From positions 310,001 through 374,000 of the forward strand of contig JAWPGT010000021.1 of assembly GCA_034638255.1 (NCBI GenBank): a stretch of 64,000 bases of DNA, written 5' to 3'. Origin of the DNA: Coprinus comatus (taxonomy: Eukaryota > Basidiomycota > Agaricomycetes > Agaricales > Agaricaceae). Below are positions 34,807 to 45,613 of the stretch, piece after piece. The translations under genes were made by a program, and so were the position numbers. The number at the start of each line of letters is the position of its first letter. Within the stretch, counting starts at the first letter, position 1. Under the pieces are notes generated by a model, which saw only the letters and a list, made by a program, of their open reading frames with translations, was not told the origin of the DNA and ran no database searches.

Positions 34807-36190
34807 TAGTTTCATCCTTGTGGCAGTTTCAATTACAATTGGTTGCTATTTCCTGAATTTCAATCAACTGAAGGTATTAATCGAAAACATGACCACGTGC
34901 CTACAGACCAAAGGTGATTGCCACGTTTTCTGTTTCTCGCTTCCTGGCCTTCTACTCCTCTTACCACCACTTTGACTGCACTTCATCGAACTTCAACCTA
35001 CATAACTTTGTTTCTCCGAGGTTTACTCGTTCGAAAGTCTACGTGGCCCCTACCGAGCTGAAGATCTCGCTGGTGCATTGAGAATCCAGACCCTTGAGAA
35101 TGGGCTCATTTCCCTATTCCGCCGCTTTGAAGCACATTGTTTCTTTCATCTATGTTTCTATTTCTCGAAATCTATACAACTAGCTCATTTTGAGCGGATT
35201 TATCGGTGAAACCAACCGCTTGGATTTCTGATGTCATGATCGACTTCTTTTATACATCGTCACAGTTCACATCAAAGGTGCAATATAAAACCTCGCCTAT
35301 GAATGTATCCTCTGAGAGGCAAGTGTTTAAATTTGGCTTGAAGAACTTTTGGGTATCAGATGTTTTTTTATACTTCTTTTCTTTCGTGCCTAACCATTTT
35401 ATTTTATCGTACTAAATATCAATTCATGTTATCGCTTAAGATTAATATCCCAGGACCCGCGCGTTGGGTCAACATTAATACCCCAAGGAGCGACTCAGGA
35501 GAAAATTCGGATGAAGATATAACAATTTTGATCTATATGAGAGGTGAGTTTACAATCCTTCGAAAAAAAGGAACAGGAGCTTCTGAATTCATTGAACAGA
35601 TTCTTCTTCTTTTTCAAGGAACAACCCGCCTTAACTCTCACAGTTTTGTGACTTCCCTATGCTAAAATACATCCCAAGGCATAACGATGTTGCAATGCCG
35701 AAATCTACATTGTCAACTAGAACGTGATACTAAGGAGTATCTTCGGGTCTCCGATTTTGCTTCACACCCAATCTCCGTTAGCAACTGAAAGTAGTAGTGC
35801 GGTACTCGTGAGTATCCTTCCTATAATCAAACGACACTCTTTTATCTTGAGTTGAAGGGCTCATAACCCAATTTAGCGTACGATTTTCTCAAGTGCCAAA
35901 AAAATCATGCATGTTTTTAGTTCATTATTCATTTACCTTTCAAATATATTGATATGGATTATAGGACGTCGCATTTATACTCTTCGTCGTTCAGGCTTAT
36001 CTGTTTTCGGGAACGGCAGAACGGGAAAATATCGGGGTGGTCGGAGAGACTCATGCCTAAGATTTCGATGGGGGGTTCGGTAATGATGGAGGTACGTTAC
36101 AATAACCATGCCATTTAAATAATCACGGCACTTATCCAATCAAGGACGGTATAATTTACAACAAGGCGGGAAACCTAGGAAGGATTGGAG
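34807..36190. other. 1.4-kb intergenic stretch, no gene seen
   Basis: Frames at 35206-35665 are short and lack splice or domain support. The segment precedes the lactonase-like promoter. Confidence 0.5.
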
Positions 36191-36194
36191 ATGA

Positions 36195-36203
36195 TATATA
36201 AAG
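36195..36203 (+). promoter_or_regulatory. distal TATA box of the lactonase-like gene
   Basis: TATATAAAG, about 490 bp before the ATG. The sequence from here to the ATG at 36686 is pyrimidine-rich and contains no ATG at all, which would suit a long untranslated leader. Confidence 0.45.
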
Positions 36204-36544
36204 ATTGAAGGGTGTTTGATCGTTCTTTCGGACTGGAACTATCATTGCTTTCCTTCTCTATCTCACGCACACGACACATACACATACCCGACACACACAC
36301 TCTGTATACCTCTCATTACCTTTTGTCTTTGCCATCTTCAGTTCACTTTTCATTTTTCGGTACCTTTATCCTCCTCGCCTCTTTCTGAGCCTTATCCTCA
36401 GTCCCAGCCGATACCTCACTTTTTCTACAAGGAAATTCCGGAACAACCTTTTTAACAAATATCCCACAATCGAAACTATCCATCATAACTAACATCACAC
36501 TTAACGGTCTTATCGCTTTGGCGGTGTCAAGGGTTAAAGGGGTT

Positions 36545-36552
36545 TATATAAG
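36545..36552 (+). promoter_or_regulatory. proximal TATA box of the lactonase-like gene
   Basis: TATATAAG, 134 bp before the ATG. Transcription from here would start near 36580 and give a leader of about 100 nt. It may be the main promoter or an alternative to the distal one. Confidence 0.45.
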
Positions 36553-36685
36553 CCTACGTCGTATCGTGGAGATCATTTACGCAAATTCCATCATCACTTC
36601 ACTTAGACTCAAACTCTCCTTCACCGATTCCAATTCCAATTCACCAAACACAACCATAACAAATCCAAACTCAAACTCAAAGGAT

Positions 36686-37998
36686 ATGACGCAATACCGG
36701 ATATTGGTTTCTTCATACACGGATTACGTATCGACTTTAATCTTTGATAAAGAAAAGAAATCAGTTTATGTCGTTTCGAAAACTCAAATTGGACATCATC
36801 CTTCTTGGATTACATCTCATCCGATAGATAAATCTATTGTTTTTACTGGGTTGGAACAAGCTGATGGAGTTACTGTGGCTTTAAAAGTGGATAAGGAAGG
36901 AAAAGTTGATGTTGTTGAGAAAACTTCAAGTGGTGGAAGAGATCCGTGTCATTTGGTTGCTACTAAAGAGGAATTGTTAATTGCTAATGTGAGTTTTCGT
37001 TTTTTTCTTGACTTTACTTTACTTTTTTTTTTTTTGGCGACTGGGATGGGATATTAAATATCTAACTTTACTCACTCTTTTGGATGGGATACTTTCTTTC
37101 TTCATCATCATCATCTTTTTGTAGTATTCGTCGGGAATATTGGCAACATTACATTTGAAGAATGTATCACCGTATCTTACCTCAACTCCGACTTCAAGTT
37201 TGAGAAAGTCTCAGATGATTGGTGAAGGTCCAAACAAAGGAAGACAAGAAGGGTCACATCCACACCATGTTGTTTTGATACCGGAATATGAAGAACTTTT
37301 GGTTCCTGATTTAGGTTCGGATAAGGTTTGGAGGTTTAAGAAAGGATCAGATGGGAATTGGATTATACGAGGTCATATTCAATATGAACTTGGTGGTGGT
37401 CCACGTCATACTGTATTCCACAGTGCGTATACTTATTTTTAATCTTTTGATATAGTGTGAATTTGGCTGATCCAATTTTATCCCCCTCCCTCTCCCTCTC
37501 TCTCTCTCTTTATATATATAAGATGGAGAATTGTTTACAGTTTTGGAATTATCGAACAAAGTTGCAAGACACACTCTCCCACCATTCCCACAACTTCCAA
37601 AACATATCATTACAACACCTACAATGTCTTCACCACCAAAACTTCCAAACGACATGTTAGCAGCCGAAATTTTAATCAACAAACCTTCAAAGACATTCAA
37701 CAATACCACATATATCTATATCTCAAATCGAAACGATCCAAGTTCCGAAGGTGATATTATATCGATTTTCGATTTTACTTCTGACAAGACGAAATTGGTA
37801 TTGGTTAATGAGGTTAGAACGGGTTTGAAACATGTTAGAGGGATGGTTTTGTTTGGTGATGATGAAAGGTTTTTGATTGTTGGTGGTGCTAATGGTGGTG
37901 GTGTTAAGGTTTTTGAAAGGGTGAATGATGGGAAGGATTTGATTGAGGTTGCGAAGGATGGGAATGTTGAGGCTCCTACTGGGTTTTTGGTAGTGTAA
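36686..37998 (+). CDS. lactonase family (6-phosphogluconolactonase-like) beta-propeller protein
   Basis: Three exons in phase: 36686-36988, 37125-37422 and 37523-37998, giving 358 residues, usual for the lactonase_7 propeller family. Motifs: RILVSSYTDYVSTLIFD at the N-terminus, HHPSWITSHP, GGRDPCHLVA followed by ELLIANYSSGILATL across the first junction, GSHPHHVVLIPEYEELLVPD, LGGGPRHTVFHNGELFTVLE across the second, and YIYISNRND near the C-terminus. Family members hydrolyse lactones such as 6-phosphogluconolactone or carboxymuconolactone; the substrate here is unknown. Exon ends are GTGAGT and GTGCGT. The gene is convergent with the RBR ligase downstream and looks complete. Confidence 0.87.
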
Positions 37999-38498
37999 AG
38001 AATGAACAGATTATGTTTTCTCTTAGTATCATTGTATTGTATCGTATCAATATGTGTTATTTGCGAAATTCAGGGTTATGGACATCCATCGAGGTTTCAT
38101 GGTTTTATAACCATGTCTATATTACGCAACAGGTTGACCATAAACTGACACTGAAAACATGGATACTGGCATGCGACCACAAATCCGATCGACCGCGCTG
38201 TACAATGGCGCCTCTTCGAGCTCTATCATCCTCCTGCTCTGTGCTCCTATCATACCATGGCAAATTCCTATTTCGTGTTTCCTGGTGATGACTGTGTAAT
38301 AATTCTAAGAACTTAACAGTCTTTCCTTTCTGCTCGCTAACCCCTGTCATATATGGATTCATAAATCATATATCGTTTATTATTTGGTATCTTTTGATTT
38401 CTCTTGAACATTCCATCCATCTCAAGAGTCAAAATAGGAGATATACAAGAATACAAATTACATTTTTCAAACGTCCGCAATATTCGTTCTCTTGTCAT
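37999..38498. other. intergenic between convergent genes
   Basis: Shared 3' flank of the lactonase-like and RBR genes. Nothing else recognised. Confidence 0.55.
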
Positions 38499-41475
38499 TC
38501 ACCCCCATTTATGAACTCGAGCCAAATGAGGGTAAATCTCTATCTTAGAGAAAATCCCCATACATATCCAACAAATATGCGCACCACATTTACAGGTAAT
38601 ATGGTTACATCCTTCGGCTTTCTGAATCCGAGCCCCACAAGTACCACACTGTTTAACGTCATTCTCTATTGCCCAGCTCTGATACAATCGATCTTGTTTA
38701 ACCAGCTCCTTCTGTGCTTCTCTTTCCGAACAAGTTAAACCCACATGAAAACTCTCATGACATCTGGTGCAGATGGTATTGAAGCAAGAACGACATTCGA
38801 GTTCATTTTCATGAAGAGTGGTACGATAAATCTGGGGACAATCTGGGGTAGGACATGCTTTGAATTCTCTCGGATGCTGTTCAATGTGTGCCAAGAAAGC
38901 GACTTCAAGGAGGCGTTCGAATAGGTGGGTAGGTATGAATCTTTTGATCAGGGGTATAGAGAACGGTAAACCACAATCCGCTTTATCACCACCAACACAC
39001 TTCAGCGGGATATCTCTATTTTCAAGACACGATATGAGGTAATGTCGTAGGCAGGATGAACAATAAAGGTGTTGGCAAGCGAGCTGTATTGGATGGGTCA
39101 CGAAATCGGAGCAAACTGGGCATATTTCATAGGAATATAGTTCGTTGGACGTTGCTGCATTATTACCAACTGTCACAATACCCTTCACGTAATATATTGC
39201 TTCCTCCAGATCGATGTTAGTGAGAATAAGTCTTGCATTAGGAATGTCGAGGGACACGTTGCCGTTTTCAAATAATCCCCTCAATCTGTCCACACCCCCG
39301 TTGCAGAAAGTCCCTAAACCTCCATGGTCGTACGAGTCAAGAGGAATGATATATTGTTTAACGTTGAGACGAGCGACTTCATCCGTTATCTCTCTTTTGG
39401 CCAATTCCACAGCTTCGGTTGTCCCATATACACTGAGACAACGTTGTTCGTCATCGCATCTGATATATGCTCCTGTTGACTCAAAAAGGTCGTTGATGAA
39501 GTTCTTCCCATCCTCGGAAGAGAAGTGGTAGTGCCAATATTTTTTATCCAGCTTGTGTCCTCTTGCCAAATTTTCAATTCGAACCTTCATGGAACCCACA
39601 GCTTTCTTGTCATTTCCTAAGAGGGAGATGTTGACTTGTGAATCAATTTCAACAATATCCATCCAAACATTTTCGCCATCCTTCATATTATAGAAGTCGG
39701 TCCATTGTACTCTTTGTGCATGATATTGGCTCCCTTGTAAAGTGACGATAAAATTGTACAGAGGCCGTGATGGTCCTATTTCAACGAACAGAGATGGGAG
39801 AACGAATGGAAGATGTCCGCTGGTAAGTCTATCGTGAACGAATTGTGCGTCGTCCCATGAACCGAGTGTTACTTTGACAGACACTATGTCATGATCAACA
39901 TTTGATTTGGGTTCAATCAAGTACGAAATTTGTGAATTGCCAGGTTTTTGGAATGTTTGTGAGTATGGCATAAGGCATGAATTCAGCGCTTGAGGATCCG
40001 CAGCAGTACCAGCCAAAACCCGAATATCGGAGAGCGTAATCAAGTGAGCTGGTACCCGAGATACTTTGATTAGGTTGTGGGCGGGGTTGTGCTCGAGAAC
40101 GACTCCAAGATTGGGCGTAATTCCCTCCAGCAGATTTTTTAGTATTTTTTCTGGCTGGACTTGGAGCGGATCATAGGTAATCAGCATTGTACGGAGTGAC
40201 TCTTGTCTTTTCCATGACATTCGAATACAGGCACCTTGACCCTTAACCGGCTTCATGCAACAGTCATCATATTCAGACGGCTGCTCGGATATCATGAAGC
40301 GAATACTCCTATCCCTGAGTGTAATGGTTTCAACTTCTGCGGCCCTTCCTAAGATGGTTGCCTCCTGAAATCCATCGACCATTTCCATCCGAAGGATTGC
40401 AAGATCTGCTTCAGCAACACCCTGTTGAGTAAATAGCTCTAATATTTCGGAGGGCGTGCCGTTTGTTGGAAGATTCTTGAGTATAATTTGTGAAGCATCA
40501 GCGCCACATATGATATGCTGAATGTTGAGACCCGCATTGAAGCGAACATATGAGCCCATAACATATTGTTCAGTTGTTACAGCTGCTTCTTTCACCCATT
40601 CAACTTCTTTCCTGCGCATATTGTCTCTCTCTTCCGCTTCTTGTCGACGTTCCAGATCTTCGCGCCGTCTGGTGGCTTTGTTTATTCCCTCCCAAATACC
40701 GATATAGTCGAGGAGAGTAGTTTTGGTTTGTTTTACTCCCTCGTCAATATCGGAATGCAAAATGAAGCTATCGTCAAAAGGCTGGTGGAACAGAGCATTC
40801 TCTCGGAATTGAGCTCTTCCCCCAGCCCGCTGACTGCTTGTATGCACATATTCATATTCCTGCACAGTCCCTAGGACACTTTTCCCCATAATCGTAGATT
40901 GTCCATCATTCTCCTCCTTTGGAGGAGTATTTCCCCAGCTAGCCAAGCCTTGTCGTGGTCGCTCGTGTTGCTGCGGAGGTTTTGCAACATCTGCATCATT
41001 GTTAGGAGCATTTTTCATGCTCAATAAGTTTGCAGGCGTATTTAAAGAGTTTGGAATTACGAAAGGTTGATGCAGGAATGGGGTGGACGGGGTTGAAGGA
41101 ATGACAACCTTTTGTTCCGTGTTATCTTTCTCTTTTATATTCAGCCTATGTTTCTGGGTCCAACGTATGTTAGAGTTTGAAGGAAGAGAGTCCAGTAAAC
41201 TAGGGGAACCCCTTGATACCCGGTATGTCCCCGAATTATCGTTGCAAATTCGAGCTGTCGGATTCTGGTGTCGCAAATAACATAAATGAAGAGTTGAACA
41301 TTGAAATGACTGAAAAATAACTTACGACTCGGATGCCTTGTTGTGTAAAAGCATCTAGTCCTTCTACATGCACGTTCTTCTCAGTTCGAGAACCCCGGCT
41401 GCTGGAATCAGAAAAATTGGTCAGGGAGATACTCTTGTGAAACTGCATAGTCAGCTTGTCAAGTACCTTTTCCAT
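38499..41475 (-). CDS. RBR-type E3 ubiquitin ligase with RNA-binding-like N-terminal region, 971 residues
   Basis: Two exons in phase: 41475-41326 and 41264-38499. The C-terminal third is a RING1-IBR-RING2 set: RING1 from about residue 765 (CPVCSDFVTHPIQLACQHLY), IBR from about 853 (CPTPDCPQIYRT ... CTRCHESFH) and RING2 from about 923 (CGTCGARIQKAEGCNHITC). The RING2 Cys in EGCNH, about residue 936, is the expected ubiquitin-thioester residue. Before it lie an RRM-like segment (QIILKNLPTNGTPSEILELF, about residue 315) and a KH-like stretch (STGAYIRCDDEQRCLSVYGT, about residue 670). The combination recalls the C-terminal half of plant DEAH11/12-type proteins and many fungal RBR proteins. RBR ligases transfer ubiquitin through this Cys to substrates; substrates here are unknown. 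Residues about 45-230 are polar and probably disordered, with a DUF-like QERRQEAEERD coiled segment. Confidence 0.9.
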
Positions 41476-42149
41476 ACCAACTTGTTAAACCTGCTCATAC
41501 CCTTTCTCTCATTGGATGAGACATCTGTTTCCTACATACTTGGTCATACCTCATCCCTTTGTGAAAGCCGAATACTCACCTCCTGCAAAAATACTTCAGG
41601 TTTCGGGGTATAGCTATGAGTAGGAGACTTCTGACTCTCCTCGTAGACATCATCGTTGATATTGTTAGGCCTGAGAATCCTCTGGATTATACTCCTGAGC
41701 TGCATGTAGTGGAAGGGTTGAAGGAGCTACATCTTTATCACGTTACGTCGCTGGCTTCTAATCTCCCACACCATTTCCCCTTATTTGAAAGAATAACTGA
41801 GAACTTTGAGGTACTATCCCGAATTCAAGGCCACAGGTAGTAGACATGCTTGATGCATTTTTGTTGATTTAGTACGGAGGTGTTAGGATTATACAGGCGG
41901 TGCTGAAATTGAAAATTGATATAGCCCAATGGTTGTGCCGGGACTCCGGGCCGGCCTCTCGGAGAGACTAGCCGGCATCCCTTAGTAGGATCACTTTCAA
42001 CAAAAAGTCGATTCCAACACTCATTGAAATTTCAACAGTAAAACTGGCACAAATATTATCACAAAATTCACTTCATTTATTGTTACATCTTTGATCATCT
42101 CGAACACGGTAAAACTACATTCACATTTATGACAACTTTCAACTAGTAA
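41476..42149. other. intergenic, possible gene scrap
   Basis: A 74-codon plus-strand frame at 41616-41840 contains LKELHLYHVTSLASNLPHHF, which could be a leucine-rich fragment of an F-box type protein, but nothing upstream or downstream supports a gene. Confidence 0.35.
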
Positions 42150-42467
42150 TCAGTCATCATTAACACTGTTGGCCGTGGTGCAGCAAGTCCAGCAACCAGG
42201 ACCACCAGAGATGATTTGACCCACAGGGCATGCGGGCGGCTCCGGAAAACAAACCAATAGACAGGCCAAGGGAGGACTGGTGATGCAGCAGTTCCAGCAG
42301 CCAGGGCGACCACTTGGATACCTGCCCTTTGGGCATTTAGGTGGGTAAGGGCCTAGAATACAAACAGCAGGGCAGCTATCACCACCACCGCCATATGTTT
42401 GCGGAGAAGGTGAGGCCAGGGCCAAAGTAGCCAAGGCAGTAAGGATGGTGGCGACTCGAATATACAT
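42150..42467 (-). CDS. small secreted cysteine-rich protein, two CWxCC modules (family member 1)
   Basis: 105 residues. Signal peptide MYIRVATILTALATLALA with likely cleavage before SPSPQ. Mature part has two six-cysteine modules of pattern Cx3C...PxC...CWxCC: CPAVCILGPYPPKCPKGRYP...CWNCC and CLLVCFPEPPACPVG...CWTCC. A probable 5'-leader intron ends at 42476, nine bases before the ATG, and its donor lies near 42520 (GTAAGCC). A TATA box at 42574-42581 suits that leader. The protein is the closest relative of the one at 44530-44826. All twelve cysteines could pair, so a stable disulfide-bonded extracellular protein is likely. Function unknown; it resembles no named effector, inhibitor or toxin that I can identify. 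Confidence 0.85.
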   Translation of the reverse strand: MYIRVATILTALATLALASPSPQTYGGGGDSCPAVCILGPYPPKCPKGRYPSGRPGCWNCCITSPPLACLLVCFPEPPACPVGQIISGGPGCWTCCTTANSVNDD

Positions 42468-42573
42468 GAGGTTAACTGAATTGTGGTGAGTTGGTGACGA
42501 ATTCGCTGGAACAAGAGGCTTACTCGGTGTGTTTGTCACTACAAGACTGAAGATTCTTGAATGTTGCTTGTGT

Positions 42574-42581
42574 CTTTTATA
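42574..42581 (-). promoter_or_regulatory. TATA box, cysteine-rich gene 1
   Basis: TATAAAAG followed by ACACAAGCAACATTCAAG. The same TATA box and downstream bases recur upstream of the gene at 44530 (ACACGAGAAACTTCAAG), so the two promoters are recent duplicates. Confidence 0.65.
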
Positions 42582-42589
42582 CCTTGTCG

Positions 42590-44400
42590 GCATGCACGAT
42601 AAACCGAGTAAAGCGAATTACAGGCCTATAGCAGTTTGCACTATCTAGTAATCTACACCTTCGAAACTCCTGCCCCACTTCGAAGTTCGAATTTCGATAT
42701 TGGAATAACACCAGCAACTTCCCACACTAATCCCCCGGTTATTTTGGCTTTAGAGCCAGTACCTCGTGTTCCATAATTCTAACAGTATTTAATGCCAGTT
42801 ATCTTGTTTTGTATTAGTTTAATTTAGTTAGGGCACGAAGGTGGACATAAATTACTGACAGCGAAGTAATAATACAATTTGGCGGTAGTATCTACAGCTT
42901 GCTCGTCTGTTTGATGAATATTGATTTTACCAAAAGAGCCAAAGATGCAAGACTACTATGGTTGTAAACTTGCCTCTCTGCGTGTACTTCTGCATGTACT
43001 ATAGTCGTCAACAGGAGTTTAGAATAATAATCAACTTCAGAGTTGATAAACTCAAGCTCCGCCGCCCCTCGATGCATGCTTCTTCCTCTTTCCCCAGACT
43101 TCTTCCCAGTATCACGGTATGGAGGTACAAGATCTATAATCTATCAATTAGAGTTGATCATGGGTATTCTACCGTAAATGGTGAGTGTGGTCAGAAGTTG
43201 GCCTTTTGAACTGGATTTACCAAATGCCAAGTTGCCGCTACTTCTCTGTCACCGTTTACCAGTTTTTACTGGTCCTAGTACGAACGGCTTGGGGACGTAG
43301 TGCTTAGTTCTATTCGGTTCGTGTTTGAACTTCCGAGACAACTGTAAGCTAAAGCAATGAGTACTATGATGTGGTTACCTGTCACCTTCAGAAATCAGTC
43401 CTCGGATGTAATGCGCAAAGGTCTTCAGGAGGTGTATTGTATGAGGTCACTATTACAAAACACGAGGCCGAGAATAAGGAGTTGAGTAACATGTAGAGGT
43501 CACCGTACCATCACCTATCCGATTTGTATACTAAATTTACGATCAACCAGAACTATCCCTATAATAAGTTCAACTACTAAGGCTACTTCTTTATAGGATG
43601 GGACTTCTATATTTAAATTCAAGGTGCGGGCATGAGAAGCTGAGGTGCTAGTGCCGTTCAACTTGAAACACACCTCGAGTCATTTCAGAAGATTAGGTTA
43701 TTACTTACATGTGACTATATTTTATCTATGTATTTCATGCCGAGACTTGATATTTGCATGGATTTAAATCCAGTGCTGGCATTGTACCCGTTAAACCTTG
43801 TTATGCATCACGTGTGAGCTGTGGGGCTCCTATTGACGTAAATATAGATCTCACTGTGTACTAATGCGATTATTGAAATTGATGATGAAAATCAATAAGA
43901 AGCAGCCAAGAATTACCATGGCGGACCTTCGATTCATTCTTATTAAGGCTCCGAACAATATCGGAGTTCATCGTAGAATTGAAAAATTAATGGGGATTTT
44001 TCGATATTCATCTTAATACACCTAAAATCCACCCAATCCCAACCTGTCCTCACCTTGGTCTAAGACCATAAGACAAAGAATGCATAATGGCTTGATACTT
44101 AATCTCTCATGCCGTGTCACGTAGTAGGTGTGGAGTGTCTCAGCGTACCAAATGGAATACGAAGAAAGCGAAGATGGGAGATGATACATTGATGAATCAC
44201 TGGAATCAACACGTTCGATGATTCTATCAAGTTGTACTTGGCCACCTGTGCACAATACCAGGGTAATACTACGTCAGTTGGATTGGAATTGGAAGACGCT
44301 TTTTCTAAATTTATATTTGGGGTACAAACAAGGAGTTTCAGTGGAGAGCATATCCATATTGCTAGGGCCCGTAAAGCCTTTAGCTTCCCTGACTCATTTT
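42590..44400. other. 1.8-kb intergenic stretch, no gene seen
   Basis: Separates the divergent promoters of cysteine-rich genes 1 and 2. Short open frames at 42892-43209 and 44022-44255 have no supporting features. Confidence 0.5.
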
Positions 44401-44408
44401 GCGCAAGA

Positions 44409-44416
44409 TATAAAAG
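44409..44416 (+). promoter_or_regulatory. TATA box, cysteine-rich gene 2
   Basis: TATAAAAG, 114 bp upstream of the ATG at 44530, with a downstream sequence matching that of gene 1. Confidence 0.65.
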
Positions 44417-44529
44417 ACACGAGAAACTTCAAGGACTTTCAGTCATTGTATTGACAACCATATTGAGTAAGTCTCTTGTTCCAACGAATCCTTCACCAAC
44501 TCATGAGTCACCACAACTCAGATAACTTC

Positions 44530-44826
44530 ATGCATCTTCGATTCGCTATCATCCTTACTGCCTTGACTGGCACCATAGTACTGGCATCACCATCTCCTCA
44601 AGCAGACGGCGGTGATAACTGCCCTACTGTTTGTATTGAAGGTCCTTACCCGCCTGCGTGCCCAAAGGGTAGATACCCAAGCGGTAGCCCGGACTGTTGG
44701 AACTGCTGTATCACTAGCCCTCCTGTTGGCTGCCTCCGCATTTGTTATCCGGAACCGCCCACATGCGCCCCAGGTCAAATTGTCTCTGGAACTCCTGGTG
44801 GTTGCTGGACCTGCTGCTTCACTTGA
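44530..44826 (+). CDS. small secreted cysteine-rich protein, two CWxCC modules (family member 2)
   Basis: 98 residues with signal peptide MHLRFAIILTALTGTIVLAS. Two modules: CPTVCIEGPYPPACPKGRYP...CWNCC and CLRICYPEPPTCAPG...CWTCC. A leader intron, 44467-44521 (GTAAGT ... CTCAG), ends eight bases before the ATG. An upstream ATG-containing open frame from 44476 lies in this intron and should not be used as the start. Inverted relative to gene 1 with matching promoter, so the pair probably arose by an inverted duplication. Function unknown. Confidence 0.85.
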   Translation: MHLRFAIILTALTGTIVLASPSPQADGGDNCPTVCIEGPYPPACPKGRYPSGSPDCWNCCITSPPVGCLRICYPEPPTCAPGQIVSGTPGGCWTCCFT

Positions 44827-44829
44827 TGG

Positions 44830-45613
44830 TCCATTGTTCGGAAATATAACTATAATTATACTGTGACTGCACTTTTGTATGTAACAGAGCATGAATGTGT
44901 ATTCGAGAATGATCGATAGTGACTATTTTTGTTGAAATATTGCGACTCCAATGACTTTCTGTGTTGCACATAGACTACTGGAACTTAATAACAGTGAAGT
45001 ATGTTTTCAAAAACATTCGTTGTCCTAAGCATTAGAATAATTCCAACACTCCTTGTACTGACTACGTACACTGGACTATTTGTGGTTTATCGGGCCTTGT
45101 ACGCCGCAGTGATAGATGTGGTATCGGCATTAGGTCCGAATTGTTTTTTGGTTGCCCAATCTAAAAATAGTGCATCCAAGTTACTTAGAACTTCCTACAA
45201 TTTCTCCTATTCTTTAAGACTACTTAGGCTCCAGCTGCCACGTACTATTGCATACTACAAACATCAGCGACAATATCTAAGACCAACCTGTTTACAGATA
45301 ACCAAGAGAGAATGCTAAGATTCTGAGTTCTTTTGTGCCATTCTCATCATTTTCGTATATTATTGGAATTTAGTGATCGGATTATCTCGGCCCTATGCAC
45401 GTTGAACAAACATATGTCCAGCTTGCTCGGCGTATTCCAAGATGTTGCTAAGCTCATTAAACAGGCCACCATCTTAGTGATAGGCAACTCATTCCCGAAA
45501 ATCCCTAAACCTGATCAAAGCAGCATAGCCGATAGCGCCGATCAATATGGATGTATAAAACCGTCGTGGCCAGTTAATTAATGACGACAGTGTGAACCTG
45601 ACACATACAAACC
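44830..45613. other. intergenic, nothing firmly recognised
   Basis: An open frame from an ATG at 45001 (105 codons, hydrophobic start) has no splice or family support. The rest precedes the CoA-transferase gene. Confidence 0.45.

Noticed and set aside
36518..36685. N-terminal extension of the lactonase-like gene
   Set aside because: It has no ATG and reads as low-complexity leader; the ATG at 36686 starts the family-like sequence.
41616..41840. 74-codon leucine-rich frame
   Set aside because: Could be an F-box gene scrap, but too short and isolated to call.
45001..45318. 105-codon frame with hydrophobic start
   Set aside because: No signal cleavage site, no family pattern and no splice partners; kept as intergenic.
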